Under the pieces are notes generated by a model, which saw nothing but the letters and a program-made list of their open reading frames with translations, had not been told where the DNA came from and did no database searches. DNA of 64,000 nucleotides from NCBI RefSeq assembly GCF_018143015.1, contig NC_054751.1, positions 26,022,783 to 26,086,782 on the forward strand, given 5' to 3'. This stretch comes from Lytechinus variegatus. Taxonomy: Eukaryota > Echinodermata > Echinoidea > Temnopleuroida > Toxopneustidae. The translations under genes and the position numbers were made by a program. Shown in pieces: positions 26,101 to 33,990 of this stretch (position 1 is the first letter of the stretch; every line of letters begins with the position of its first letter).

Positions 26101-29100
26101 TTTATGCATTGGTCTGGCAAAAGAGCTCCAGGCCGGTGCTTAATAAATCTGTTCACAAGTTACAAACGACTCTACGAATGACTGGTGATCATTTCTTAGG
26201 CGCTCTTGAACATCAATGAAGATTAGGTGTTTATCATTTTACCACTAGAAAGGATCACCGGTTTTTCGTAAAGTCGCTGGTAAACAGCTTTATGAAACAC
26301 CCGCCAGGACCAATTGGTATCAAAATCACAGAATGACTCTTTTGCAAACCCTGAAAAAACACTCGCAGTGAAATGGACAATAAACTCTCATACTGCTATA
26401 TTTGACACAATGCATGAATAGAATCTTGGTAGGTCTGGTCACCTTAAATTGTCACAGAAACAAAAAAAATAGTCTAGCTAGAGATTAGGTCTTGGCCTGA
26501 ATAGAGTATTTATGTTCTAATTTTCGACCTTATGGTATCTTCGCATTTCTAACATTAACCCTCCCAGGCCCCCCCCCTAAGATCTCGGCCGTCGACCGCG
26601 CGATCGCGCAGAAAATTGGCACGCGGGTCGCCTGGGACATAATTTACAAGATCGTATAGTAATTTATTTCATGCGAATTGTTATGAAGTGATTATGCTAA
26701 TTTATGCGTAATTAGTATGCAAAATCATACTTTTTCCTCTAACTCCCTAAATAAAGCTCCAAATGTACTAATTTTTGGTATAGAAACTCTTTGTGGTGTC
26801 TTTAGCAAGTGTACATGAAAAAATTGTGATATCAAATCGTTTTCTTATGTATTATATTGTTTTTTGCAATTTCTTATGTATTTCTTTGTTTTTGACCTTT
26901 TGTTTTTCATTATTTTTTTCAATGAAATTTGTTGGGGACTCTTCTGTGATCATAAAAAGCATAAAATGAATACATTTAGACAAGCAAAACTAAAAATCAT
27001 ACATTTATGAATTTTGGTTGAAAACACAATTTGCATTGACTTTGTACACGAAATCATGTTTTTGAGCAATTTTCGGTCTGACATGCACTTACATAATGTT
27101 GCTTAATTTCGGATCACATATCCATACCCATACCCTGGTCTCAAAAGTTGCGCAAGACTTGAAAGTAAAAAGTCAGCGAGCGGCGCGGTCAAAAAATTTC
27201 GCATGGCGAAAATATCGCGCGATTTGTTGAGGGGGGGCCTCCGAGGCCCCTCCCCCCGGCCTAGATAGGGTTAAAGGAAATCTGAGTATAGTAAAATTAC
27301 TGTACTGAATAAACACACATGATTGTTTGTGTGTTTTATTTTTTTTTTCACAGGAAATACCTCCAGTGGATATGAGTCTATTACATTCCCTGATCGGTCT
27401 AGCCAAAGAGTTCCAGGACCTAGCTGACACATGTCTGTTGGTTCTTCATCTTGAAGTCAGACTTCACTGTTTCTTCTTTCTCATGCCAGTAACTAAACAG
27501 GTAAGAACTGTTTAGTGTGATAACCTGACACATACAGATGAATGTTTTATGGTAACATGCTTTTATGGTACATGTATTAGTTTCCCCCCTATTTTAAAAG
27601 AATTTTAAAGTTTCTGGAGTTTGAGTCATTTTTGTATATTTGTGGAAGATGAATATCATTTAAAATATTTCATTCTCACGTACCTAGCAAAAGTAAGACA
27701 TGCTGCTTTTCCGATGGCAGTTGTAACGGTAATGATCTGTATGAAAAGACAGTGGATGCTCATACTAATACAGTACAAAAAGAAAATTAGATAGACATCA
27801 ATTGATAATATATTCCATTGTATCATATTTTTTTTACAGTCAAGTTTCTTTACAAGTGTCGATAGCGTGGATCCAGACCCTAATGTTATCAAACTGAGTA
27901 AGGATCTTACCAGTCTGGAAGAAGCGCTGCACACCAGTTTGCATCCAGCTAAGTTTAAGTGAGTACCCCCCCTGTGCAATGTTGACATATGAGTGTTGAG
28001 TGAGGATAGACTACTGGGAGCTATTTCATAAAGATTTCATTTTGACTTATTGCTGTTGAATTCACTTTAGATGTATTATATACACTGGAGATTCAAGCAG
28101 TATACCTTTTGTTTTAAGGGGTTTTATAGAATGGAAACCATGCATATGTAATTATCGACGCATGACCAGCCAGGCATCCAGTAAATTTGCCGTGTGTCGG
28201 TAATTACTTATTCATTGCAAATTTACCAGATGCATGGCTAAACATGCATTGGTAATTACTTATGCATGGTTGTAAAAAATTGATTTTGAGCCAAAAATGC
28301 CACCATTCTATAAAACAAATGATACACAGGTTTGTTTGTGCATCAGTAGGACTAGTGAACACGCGGAAACTATGGAAACTAGTCGAAACCCATTGGCTGT
28401 TCCTCGTGGGTTTAAAAGTTCCAGAGTTACCCTCTGCTCACAAAATATACTAATGCCCTCTCATCTGTGGATCACTTTGTGTAATGATCCACATCGTCGC
28501 AAGCACCACGAACCGTCCTCTCTGCGCACTTCGATGCGAAAGTTAAGCGCACTGTATCTATTCCACGAACCGTCCTCTCTGTCACGTTGCCCACTGTGGC
28601 GTGAATAATTATAAAGGTACGGGATGAAACTTTCGAGCGTGAACTTTTTAACGAAGACACTGGTAAATAATTTGCTCTCCTTGTGGGTGCACTTATTCCT
28701 GGTTTAAAAAAAACCTTTTCTTTAAAAAGGGTTTTCTGCAAAGTAACTTTCGCATCAAAGTGCGCAGAGAGGACGGTTTGTGGTCTTATCACTCTACCTC
28801 TGCCACTGGTTATACAGTATATATACATCACCATGTTGGTAATGCTTGCTGTATAGTCATCAATTACAAAAAAATTCATGTTCGTGTCAGTGTTGAAACA
28901 TGACTTACAGTCGCATTTAAAGTTAAAAGACAATGGTAGTGATGATGATGACAAAGGTGATGACAAAAACAATGGTTAAGACGATGATAAAGTAGCGATG
29001 GTTAAAATGATCATGATGTTGAAGATGATGATGATTTGCATTGCTGATTGAATGATTAAGAAGATTAGTTTACACAGATAATAATCATGAAATTAATGAA

Positions 29101-31254
29101 AGAACTGTTCATTGTATTTAATCTTTAGCATTTAAGTGATTATACATTCACATTACTTTGTATGACCGCTTCCTTGTCTAGGTACGTGTTTGAAGGGTTG
29201 GGTCATCTGGTATCGTATCTCCTTATCAACAGCTCACAGTACATCAAGAGAATTAACGAGAATGGTATCAAGAAGATGTAAGTCGATATCCCAACAATTT
29301 TCATTGAACTTTCACTTCTTTTAGAGTAGAGTTGGATAAGTCTCCAGACTTTGAACCACAAGGTCCGAGGTTCAAATCCCATCGCAGCACTTGTGTCCTT
29401 TGGCAAGGCATTTATCTACATTTGCCACTCTCCAACCATATTAGTAGTAAATGGGTACCTGTTAGGAAGAAATTCCTTTGAGTGTTCGATAAGAGTAGCA
29501 GCGCAGTGCTCAGAAACGTATTTAGCGCTATATAAACACATTTTTCTGGTCATGCCCTGGTTTACCAATAGACCCGAGTGCCCCTCCCCCACCCCCAAGT
29601 TTTTTCTTGCTGTAAGATTATGTTGTTCTAGTTCGTAAGATAATGGGCCAATGCTTCTAAGCACTTGACAGAAATTTTAGGGAGCTTTCGGAAAACCACC
29701 AAAGGCAGAAATTACAATACTACTGTCCCATGACAAAAGGAAGCAACTCTGTTGAAAAAGATTTTTTAGAAAATGGGAAAATGTGTCATTGATTTATGTA
29801 GAAATATATAGCATTATTTGTATTTAAAACATCTATATTTCAGAAATTGGGGGCTATTTGACTCCTATTCTCTAATATACATACAGAAATATCCCAATTT
29901 AAGAAAAAAAAGTCCATTTTGAAAAAAACAAACATCAGAGTCGCTTCCTTTTGTCATGGGGCTGCAGAATATATTTGGAATGGGATTTAATTTGCAAGAA
30001 ATTCAAATATCGAAGGACAAAAAAATAAAAATATGTTGTCTTTTTCTTGCAGGTGCCGGAATATCTTCATTCTACAGCAAAACCTGACAAATATCACCAT
30101 GTCAAGAGAGACTGATTTGGACCATGCTAGGCAGTACTATGAACTCATGTATAAGACTACAGATGTAAGTTTTATCCTGAAATCGTTCTTCCTTCGAATT
30201 TATCATCACCATTATCTTCACCATGACCATCATCATCTCCATGGCCTTCATCTTCATCATTTTCACCATCATCCTCATCCGTATCATCTTTATCTTCATT
30301 ATTTGAATTATGAAACAATACTTACCATCTGTTTTATAAATGTATTTTTTCATTTAATGAGTTTTAATCTGGGGTTGTCATGTTTTTTTTTCAAGCAATC
30401 TATCTGCTTTAATGTGATGACAATAGATAATACAAACAAGATGATGCAAGTAAAGATAAATTGAACATTTAAAAAAACTTTACAAACGCTAAACAGACGT
30501 GACATAACAAACACAAAAATGACTTGCTTTTGGTCTCTAGAGTTTTGTTTGGTTGCGACTCCATACAGTTTTTATTTTCCCCCATACCGGAGCAAGGATG
30601 TTGTGAGTTTTGATTGATCGCAACTCCAAATATCAAATGCAACTTGATTTTGGGTTGTTTGAGAAGCACTCATGTTTTGAGATACGATCTACTGGTGTTG
30701 CACCTCCATAATCAAGTGCAACTTCCAATCAGAAGCACTCACGTTTTAAGTTGCAATCAATTGCACTTTCAACAATCAAACATTACTTAGTTGGTTTTCT
30801 TGGAATAATGTTTTCCAGTGAAAACAGAAGCCAGGACCCCATTGCATGAAAGTTAATATTATGGTAACTGCCATTATTGGTATCTATCATGAAATCCTTG
30901 ATTCTGATTGGCTAATGATCATTGTTACCATGGTAGTTACCACTGGATGCACTATAATGCATTAGAACCCTCTTCATAAAGACCACATTAATGTGTCTCT
31001 TGGACAGTATTTATGTACAGGTTTCACTGTATTTGGATGTCATTGATTGGCAATGGGTTGAACTTTGAAGTTTCTCTTTTGCTTTGATGCTACAGGACAT
31101 TCTGAACAGCATTGTAGAGCAAGGAGCTGCATTCAAGGAACTGGAGTATCGTAACATCATTAACCTTCTACATCGCAGCAGCTCGGCTTATGATCAGAAG
31201 TCACTCGGACAGAGGCTGAAGAAACTGGAAGAGATCATGACCGAGGCAGTGTAA
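10927..31254 (+). CDS. EXOC4: Exocyst complex component 4 (Sec8), C-terminal 831 residues, 19 exons
   Basis: Sec8 is a subunit of the octameric exocyst, which tethers secretory vesicles to the plasma membrane before SNARE fusion. Nineteen exons were joined by GT..AG borders with matching phase: 10927-11092, 13343-13547, 14326-14474, 15590-15660, 15862-16000, 17584-17643, 18474-18565, 18941-19076, 19745-19887, 20345-20448, 21753-21965, 22451-22638, 23202-23309, 23834-23923, 27354-27500, 27840-27958, 29182-29277, 30053-30164, 31096-31254. They total 2497 bases: one base finishing a split codon, then 831 codons and TAA. The protein aligns from end to end with my recollection of vertebrate Sec8, for example [51 protein letters not shown] and [13 protein letters not shown]. 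Human Sec8 is about 974 residues, so roughly 150 N-terminal residues lie left of the window. No membrane segment or signal peptide is seen, as expected for a helical tethering protein. Confidence 0.96.
11121..11253. mobile_element. MITE C copy
   Basis: Starts GGGGCCTGTAAC, and AGGTTAGCGATTAATC faces GATCATTGCTAAGC near the right end, followed by GTTACAGG. About 130 bases, with other copies at 23509 and 54281. It abuts the MITE A copy that starts at 11256. Confidence 0.65.
11256..12402. mobile_element. MITE A copy split by a TA-flanked element
   Basis: The left end GGGGAGCGTTTCATG and right end GATGAAATGCCCC are inverse. The body carries CTTGTCGGAC and TTGTCAGATCTGACAA. The two halves are separated by the 987-base element at 11326-12312 and rejoin at a TA. 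Confidence 0.75.
11326..12312. mobile_element. Tc1/mariner-like non-autonomous element
   Basis: The ends CAGTGCGTATCAAAAAAAAG and its inverse CTTTTTTTTGATACGCACTG, continuing to TTACACTTTGAAAAA, give a TIR of about 37 bases. TA dinucleotides flank both sides (11324-11325 and 12313-12314), the Tc1/mariner target signature. A second inverted pair, TTGAGTGAGCAC near 11472 and GTGCTCACTCAA near 12156, lies inside. The longest ORF (11475-11801) resembles no transposase I know, so the element looks non-autonomous. Confidence 0.85.
12810..12900 (-). repeat. Possible LINE 3' tail, antisense
   Basis: Starts with four TTGAA-type units (TTGAATTGAATTGAATTG) followed by AAGGTTTTATTCAAAATC, which on the minus strand reads as an AT-rich 3' end with a TTCAA microsatellite tail. 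No coding remnant. Confidence 0.3.
13060..13291 (+). repeat. Possible LINE 3' end
   Basis: Ends ATGAATAAACCTTGAACTTT, a tail style common in LINE 3' UTRs of invertebrates, just before EXOC4 visible exon 2. No reverse transcriptase remnant is left. Confidence 0.3.
13343..13547 (+). CDS. EXOC4: EXOC4 visible exon 2
   Basis: Begins [18 protein letters not shown] and ends at KTPR plus one base. The donor is GTATGC, weaker than its neighbours. The next exon supplies AA, restoring TPRK as in vertebrate Sec8 and fixing this donor. The middle is a Gly/Ser-rich linker. Confidence 0.9.
13758..14040 (-). mobile_element. tRNA-derived SINE (copy 1)
   Basis: Read on the minus strand, the head has TCGTGGTCTAGCACTGACAA (A-box region) and GTGGGTTCAAATTCC (B-box-like). 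The body is AGCAAGAAATTTACCCAC, then GCTGCACTCAACCCAGGTGA. The tail is ATGTAGTATTATTATTAG. Confidence 0.75.
14326..14474 (+). CDS. EXOC4: EXOC4 visible exon 3
   Basis: Acceptor CCTTGTAG, donor GTAAAA. It encodes an acidic stretch, [20 protein letters not shown], then the conserved helix [21 protein letters not shown]. Confidence 0.92.
14545..14912 (-). mobile_element. SINE (copy 2), diverged
   Basis: Minus strand. The head has TTGTGGTGTAGTGGTTCAC, and the tail is rich in ATTATTATC. The body, with AGTGCTTAGCAAAGG and an AATAGGTACCCAGTAGG block, differs from copy 1 and belongs to a sister subfamily also seen at 16590. Confidence 0.65.
15316..15488. mobile_element. MITE B copy, long hairpin
   Basis: The arms GTTTCATAAAGCTGTTCGTA, then GCGACTTTAAGAACGACTGG, are matched by CCAGTCGTTCTTAAAGTCGC and ACGAACAGCTTTATGAAAC. 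The arms are about 75 bases with a loop of about 20-30. Other copies are at 26131, 53617, 57371 and, worn, 9119. Confidence 0.85.
15590..15660 (+). CDS. EXOC4: EXOC4 visible exon 4
   Basis: Short 71-base exon encoding [20 protein letters not shown] and VAD plus two bases. Acceptor CCTAG, donor GTAAGT. Confidence 0.92.
15862..16000 (+). CDS. EXOC4: EXOC4 visible exon 5
   Basis: Encodes [20 protein letters not shown] and on to [10 protein letters not shown]. It matches vertebrate YQRGENVTVENQPRLLLELL. The first base completes the AA left by the previous exon. Confidence 0.92.
16590..16936 (-). mobile_element. SINE (copy 3)
   Basis: Minus strand. The head reads AGCGCCATGGTGTAGCGGTT (A-box region), then GTGTTCAAATCCCACC (B box). 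The body has CCAATGACCGAGGTAATA, and the tail is TATTATTATT. Confidence 0.75.
17584..17643 (+). CDS. EXOC4: EXOC4 visible exon 6
   Basis: 60-base in-phase exon encoding [20 protein letters not shown], matching vertebrate KLYDMADVWVKIQ. Acceptor TTTAG, donor GTAAAC. Confidence 0.9.
17865..18162 (-). mobile_element. SINE (copy 4), well preserved
   Basis: Minus strand. The head is GCGTTGTGGCCCAGTGGATT, the B box GGGTTCGAATCCCAGCC is canonical, and the body is GCTGCACTCAACCCAGGTGA. The 3' end reads GCGCTATACAATAACTG. It is the cleanest tRNA-like head in the window. Confidence 0.85.
18237..18356. mobile_element. MITE A copy
   Basis: GGGAGCTTTTCATGAAAGGA at the left, CTTGTCGGACATTTTCTCCG inside, and AATATTGATGCAGTGCTCC at the right. 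Confidence 0.7.
18474..18565 (+). CDS. EXOC4: EXOC4 visible exon 7
   Basis: Encodes [20 protein letters not shown] and on to FTEVSA, ending two bases into a Ser codon. Vertebrate LQMLLTEYLDMKN aligns. Confidence 0.92.
18941..19076 (+). CDS. EXOC4: EXOC4 visible exon 8
   Basis: Encodes [20 protein letters not shown] then [18 protein letters not shown] and KQEFYGS. SSHAISM is a strongly conserved Sec8 signature. Donor GTAAGT. Confidence 0.94.
19250..19527 (-). mobile_element. SINE (copy 5)
   Basis: Minus strand. Head GCGTTGTGGCTCAGTAGTTA, B-box-like GTGGGTTCAAAATCCC and body CAGCAAGAAATTCATCC. It ends near ATCATTATTACATT. Confidence 0.75.
19745..19887 (+). CDS. EXOC4: EXOC4 visible exon 9
   Basis: Encodes [20 protein letters not shown] then [20 protein letters not shown]. 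It matches vertebrate VCKPGARNITVIFHPLLRF. It ends two bases into a Gly codon, and a GAT microsatellite follows about 110 bases later in the intron. Confidence 0.92.
19996..20140. repeat. (GAT)n microsatellite
   Basis: About 145 bases of GAT units with a few interruptions, in the EXOC4 intron just before visible exon 10. Confidence 0.95.
20345..20448 (+). CDS. EXOC4: EXOC4 visible exon 10
   Basis: Encodes [20 protein letters not shown] and [14 protein letters not shown]. It sits between two long GAT-rich tracts. Donor GTTTGT. Confidence 0.92.
20680..21140. repeat. Imperfect GAT/GAC-rich low-complexity tract
   Basis: Long run of GATGATGA, GATAATGA and GACGATGA words. It translates to runs of Met, Asp or Ile depending on frame and is not coding. 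Confidence 0.9.
21753..21965 (+). CDS. EXOC4: EXOC4 visible exon 11
   Basis: Largest visible exon. It encodes [20 protein letters not shown] and on to [20 protein letters not shown] and ETCYATYR. Vertebrate [20 protein letters not shown] is its clear counterpart. Confidence 0.95.
21984..22030. repeat. 23-base direct repeat, two copies
   Basis: TCAAGAGACCAATGAAATAT appears twice head to tail just after visible exon 11, a recent slippage-type duplication. Confidence 0.85.
22077..22242. mobile_element. MITE A copy, diverged
   Basis: GGGAGCGTTTCTTGGAAGGA to AATGTTGATGAAATGCTTC, with GTTGTCAGATTTTGACAAC inside. It has about 45 extra bases relative to the copy at 18237. Confidence 0.65.
22451..22638 (+). 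CDS. EXOC4: EXOC4 visible exon 12
   Basis: Encodes [20 protein letters not shown] then [20 protein letters not shown]. Vertebrate [20 protein letters not shown] aligns. Ends in phase 0 at RERNEK. Confidence 0.94.
22664..22800 (-). mobile_element. SINE (copy 6), 3' part only
   Basis: Minus strand. Retains the GTACCCGGCAGGAATAATTC-type block and the GGCGCTATATTAAAGCC end, but lacks the tRNA-like head. Confidence 0.6.
23202..23309 (+). CDS. EXOC4: EXOC4 visible exon 13
   Basis: Encodes [20 protein letters not shown] then [16 protein letters not shown]. Phase 0 at both ends. Vertebrate ESEVLIGNLGDKL and LANMHESL align. Confidence 0.95.
23509..23636. mobile_element. MITE C copy
   Basis: GGGGCCTGAAACACAAAGGT faces TTTGTGTGACGGGGCCCC. 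GTTAGTGATTGATCG and CGATTGCTAAGC are the subterminal words shared with the other copies. Confidence 0.7.
23717..23765. repeat. 24-base direct repeat, two copies
   Basis: GTTATGACTATCAAATTCAA occurs twice in tandem in the intron before visible exon 14. Confidence 0.85.
23834..23923 (+). CDS. EXOC4: EXOC4 visible exon 14
   Basis: Encodes [20 protein letters not shown] then [10 protein letters not shown]. It is less conserved than its neighbours but in phase at both ends, starting with the EW that follows HESL in vertebrate Sec8. Confidence 0.88.
23924..26130. other. Long EXOC4 intron, left part
   Basis: No exon. It contains a CpG-rich patch with GCGCGC/GATCGC words (24040-24130), a CA-rich microsatellite (25070-25125), an AGCCCCTGAAAT direct pair (25240-25310) and G and C runs (25660-25870). 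The patch near 24040 resembles the GATCGCGC words in the element at 26555. Confidence 0.5.
26131..26305. mobile_element. MITE B copy, diverged
   Basis: TAATAAATCTGTTCACAAGT at the left faces AACAGCTTTATGAAACACC at the right, with GACTGGTGATC and GGATCACCGG inside. Confidence 0.7.
26555..27274. mobile_element. 720-base TTAA-flanked element
   Basis: TTAACCCTCCCAGGCCCC at the left, GGCCTAGATAGGGTTAA at the right. The shared terminal word is TTAACCCT. CpG-rich terminal parts (CGACCGCGCGATCGCGC, AATATCGCGCGA) flank an AT-rich middle with no ORF. TTAA targets are typical of piggyBac and Kolobok elements. Confidence 0.6.
27354..27500 (+). CDS. EXOC4: EXOC4 visible exon 15
   Basis: Encodes [20 protein letters not shown] then [20 protein letters not shown]. 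It follows the longest intron of the visible gene, about 3.4 kb and full of repeats. Confidence 0.95.
27840..27958 (+). CDS. EXOC4: EXOC4 visible exon 16
   Basis: Encodes [20 protein letters not shown] then [19 protein letters not shown]. Ends with AA of a Lys codon, donor GTGAGT. Confidence 0.93.
28118..28315. mobile_element. MITE with GTTTTATAGAATGG ends
   Basis: GTTTTATAGAATGG at the left faces CCATTCTATAAAAC at the right. Inside, ATGCATATGTAATTA and TAATTACTTATGCAT extend the pairing. Confidence 0.7.
28506..28783. mobile_element. MITE with 40-base TIRs
   Basis: CCACGAACCGTCCTCTCTGC and the following GCACTTCGATGCGAAAGTTA face an almost perfect inverse at 28742-28783. A further direct copy, CCACGAACCGTCCTCTCTG, sits at about 28563. 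Confidence 0.8.
28925..29040. repeat. GATGATG-rich tract
   Basis: Imperfect GATGAT/GATGAC repeats in the EXOC4 intron before visible exon 17. Confidence 0.8.
29182..29277 (+). CDS. EXOC4: EXOC4 visible exon 17
   Basis: Encodes [20 protein letters not shown] and [11 protein letters not shown], ending two bases into Met. Vertebrate [20 protein letters not shown] is nearly the same. Confidence 0.96.
29322..29540 (+). mobile_element. SINE (copy 7), head truncated
   Basis: Plus strand. Begins GTTGGATAAGTCTCCAGAC, then B-box-like GAGGTTCAAATCCC, CTTTGGCAAGGCATTTATC and a GCGCTATATAAACAC end. Same subfamily as copy 8. Confidence 0.75.
29723..29966. mobile_element. MITE with CCATGACAAAAGGAAGC ends
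   Basis: CCCATGACAAAAGGAAGCAA at the left and GCTTCCTTTTGTCATGGGGC at the right are inverse over about 28 bases. A lone related word, TTGACAAAAGGAAGCAAG, is at about 16033. Confidence 0.75.
30053..30164 (+). CDS. EXOC4: EXOC4 visible exon 18
   Basis: Encodes [20 protein letters not shown] then [17 protein letters not shown]. This is the most conserved block of the gene. Confidence 0.96.
30200..30300. repeat. TCATCA-rich tract
   Basis: Imperfect TCATCACCAT/TCATCTTCAT repeats just after EXOC4 visible exon 18. The ORFs crossing it are not genes. Confidence 0.85.
30836..30972. repeat. Possible short palindromic MITE
   Basis: ATTATGGTAACTGCCAT near 30859 faces ATGGTAGTTACCA near 30930, with TTGCATGAAAG and TGGATGCA outside. 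The ends are uncertain. Confidence 0.4.
31096..31254 (+). CDS. EXOC4: EXOC4 last exon with stop
   Basis: Encodes [20 protein letters not shown] and on to [12 protein letters not shown], then TAA at 31252-31254. The C terminus is shorter than in human Sec8, whose lysine-rich tail is absent. The last codons resemble the start of a degenerate tandem array that follows the stop. Confidence 0.93.
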   Translation, partial: DILNSIVEQGAAFKELEYRNIINLLHRSSSAYDQKSLGQRLKKLEEIMTEAV

Positions 31255-31850
31255 AGCGGTCCTGAGGCAGGAGACCCAAAGACTATAAAAGACATTGTAA
31301 TGGATGTGAAACGGAAAAGCAGATTTAGATGCTGGGAATGCTGAAAGAAATCAGAGTTTATAATAGGTCATGATTGAATATTTCAAAGGGGCCATGTGAT
31401 GCCTAAGATCCAAAGACTTAAAAGGAGTTTGAAGACATCACTATTGATGTGCTTCAGCAACGGATCAAGAGACCAAGGATCCTGCAAGAATGGAAACCAG
31501 CTCAAGAGGTCATTACTGAAGTAAGCTAGACATGTGTTGGCAGCAAAGCTGAAGACTCAAATACGTTTGAAGACATCATAGTGGACGTGCAACAGTGGCA
31601 TATCCAGAGGCTTGGATGCTTAAATTGTCAAAATTGAAAGGGTTTGATTAAATTTTACCTACTATAGCAGCTGCAGATCCAGAGACTAGAAAAATAAGCT
31701 TGAAACCATTGTCATACATGTTCAACAGTGATATATCCAGATGCTGGTTAGGTTGAAGTAGTCTAGGTTGTAAGGCCTTGACGAAATCTGTGAAATGTGG
31801 ACCTGCAATGGCAACAGACTCAGACATCACAGGGATTTAAGATATCATAA
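31229..31850. repeat. Degenerate tandem array, about 135-base period
   Basis: Cores near 31274, 31409, 31549, 31678 and 31815 share the words CCAAAGACT (or CCAGAGACT), GACATCA and TGATATATCCAGATGCTGG. The array starts at or just inside the end of the EXOC4 coding region. A further diverged unit, ATATCCAGAGACTGAAAT with TTCATGACCGAAGCCGTAG, lies at 32500-32690, beyond the inserted MITE. Confidence 0.65.
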
Positions 31851-31949
31851 CTGACTTGTAGAAATGACAGACCTAGGGGTTAAGGATTCTAAGGAAATCC
31901 ATGAAAATTAGAATACAGCAGTGTCAAATACAGACACTTAAAGAAGAGC

Positions 31950-32484
31950 TTAAAGGAGAATGGAACCTTTGGAAGAAATGGGCTTGTGTGGAAGCAGACA
32001 AATCAGAGAACAAGATCAAATAAAATTTGAGAAAAATCAGACAAAATGAGAAAGTTTTGAGCATTTGAATATTGCGATCACTAACGCTATGGAGATTGTC
32101 CCCTTGGCAATGCGACAAAAATGAGTGATGTCACATGTGAATAACTTTCCCTTTGATGGACTATTATCAAATACCCCCAAAATGTCTCTTTTTGCTCTTT
32201 CTTATGGTAAACAAACTCTTCATCCTATAGAAAGAATACATGATCTACTGATAGATGAGATAAAAAGAGGCAGTTAAAGTGAAATATATACAAAAGTACT
32301 GGCAAAGTTGTTCACATGTGACAACACATTTCTGCCACCTTGTCAATGATTACAATCATGATCTAAACTCAAAATGCTCCTAACTTTCTAATTATGCAAT
32401 TTTTCTCTAACTTTCATTTATCTGTTTTTTTGATTTTTCTGTTTTTGAATAAGCTATCTTGTTCCAAAAGTTTAATTCCCTTCA
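31950..32484. mobile_element. TTAA-type MITE in the EXOC4 3' flank
   Basis: TTAAAGGAGAATGGAACC and TTTGGAA at the left face TTCCAAAAGTTTAATTCCCT at the right. The left TTAA is intact and the right reads TTCAA. No ORF. It sits inside the tandem array. Confidence 0.6.
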
Positions 32485-33147
32485 AGATGAAGAGTGACTT
32501 GGAAATCCTGATTCAGTCGTGATCATTGTGGGCAATATCCAGAGACTGAAATTTCTTGGGGGGGAGGGTTCATGACCGAAGCCGTAGATAGAAGCAGAAA
32601 ATGTAGAAACTGAAGAAGTATCAAGATGTGCATTTGGAAACCTTGAATCAATATTTGTCCAGTTGAGAAAGCCTAACAATCACATTCCCAACATTTTGTT
32701 TATTTGACTCAATCTTCTGATGATGAGTCAATACTTGGTACTCTTTGCCATCATTATCCTGCCTCTTTACTACTATTAAAATATTTGAGTGGTGTATCCC
32801 CCAATGATCTGCCAGTTTGTAGCCAATAGCCTTCTATAAGGAAGAAAACAAGCTTGAAACATTTGCTTTGATCAGGGTTCTGTAATGTGGGGGGGGGGGG
32901 CTAGCAATTAATTGTAAGCTTGATTTTGACGATTAAGTGTTCATTGTGGTCAATGGTAAAAAAAAATGTTCTATGATGATTGCTATAAAGCTTTGTGCTA
33001 TGGGCCCTTGGATAAACATTTCAACTCATATTTTTGTACTGCATGTGTTTTTTTTTTCTTTTTTATTCATTTAGACACACTCTGTATTGATAATGATACC
33101 AGTTCAATGAACTAATAACAGTCAGAATCCAGTATAAGTAGATAGTA

Positions 33148-33425
33148 GAGGTGTTGTGGCTCAGTGGATAAGCCTCCAGACTTTGAACCACAAGGTCTGG
33201 GGTTCAATTCCTACCATGGCACTCGTGTCCTTTGGCAAGGCATTTATCTACATTTGCCACTCTCCTCCCAGGTGTAGTAAATGGGTACCCGGTTGCAAGG
33301 AATTCCTTGAATGCTTGAGCGCCCGATCTGGGTAGCCGTGCTAAAGCCTTGCTAACAGTATGCAGCACTTAGAAACGTTGTATTAAGCGCTATAATAAAT
33401 GTTGCATATTATTATCATCATTATT
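33148..33425 (+). mobile_element. SINE (copy 8)
   Basis: Plus strand. GGTGTTGTGGCTCAGTGGAT is the A-box region and GGGGTTCAATTCC the B box. The body has CTTTGGCAAGGCATTTATC, and the 3' end is AAGCGCTATAATAAATG followed by TATTATTATCATCATTATTA. Confidence 0.8.
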
Positions 33426-33643
33426 ACTACTATAACAGGCTTAACACTATTTCATTGATTGAGTAATGATTGATCGCATTCATGCTTTCTTAGCAATCGG
33501 GTAAAAAATCATCACCATTTTGAGATATTATTTATTAGTTCAAAACTTACCTTTGTAAATTTCTGATATCAACCCCCAAAGCAGTGGCTTGCTTTAAAAG
33601 TAATATGATCTTGCCTTATGATTTATTTTCTTTTTTGTAATAC

Positions 33644-33990
33644 ATTTATTCACATTAATTTAGCTGGTAATCTAAGAGCCCTAATTATCAGTATCTGAAA
33701 TGATTTTACACTCTAGGCAACATCAAAGACGTAACACTTCAATCCCAAAATATTCCAAATATCTGTGGATCATTTACGATTCTAATTCAACTCGATGGGC
33801 ATTTAGCATATTTACTTTCCATTTATTCATATTAGCTGGTAATCTAAGCCCTAATTATCAGTATCTGATATGATTTTACACTCTAGGCAACATCAAAGAC
33901 GTAACACTTCAATCCAAAATATTCCAAATATCTGTGGATCATTTACGATTCTAATTCAACTCGATGGGCATTTAGCATATTTACTTTCCA
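33644..33990. repeat. Tandem duplication of about 175 bases, two near-identical copies
   Basis: Copy 1 is 33644-33820, copy 2 is 33821-33990. AGCTGGTAATCTAAG at 33662 recurs at 33834, and the long shared run ends with GCATTTAGCATATTTACTTT. Only a few base differences and small gaps separate the copies. Confidence 0.92.

Noticed and set aside
28472-28972. 166-codon minus-strand ORF
   Set aside because: It reads through both TIRs of the MITE at 28506 and a GAT tract; the repeated peptide RTVRG reflects the TIRs.
30033-30464. 143-codon ORF extending EXOC4 exon 18
   Set aside because: Only the part to 30164 is Sec8; beyond the donor it translates a TCATCA tract (His-rich).
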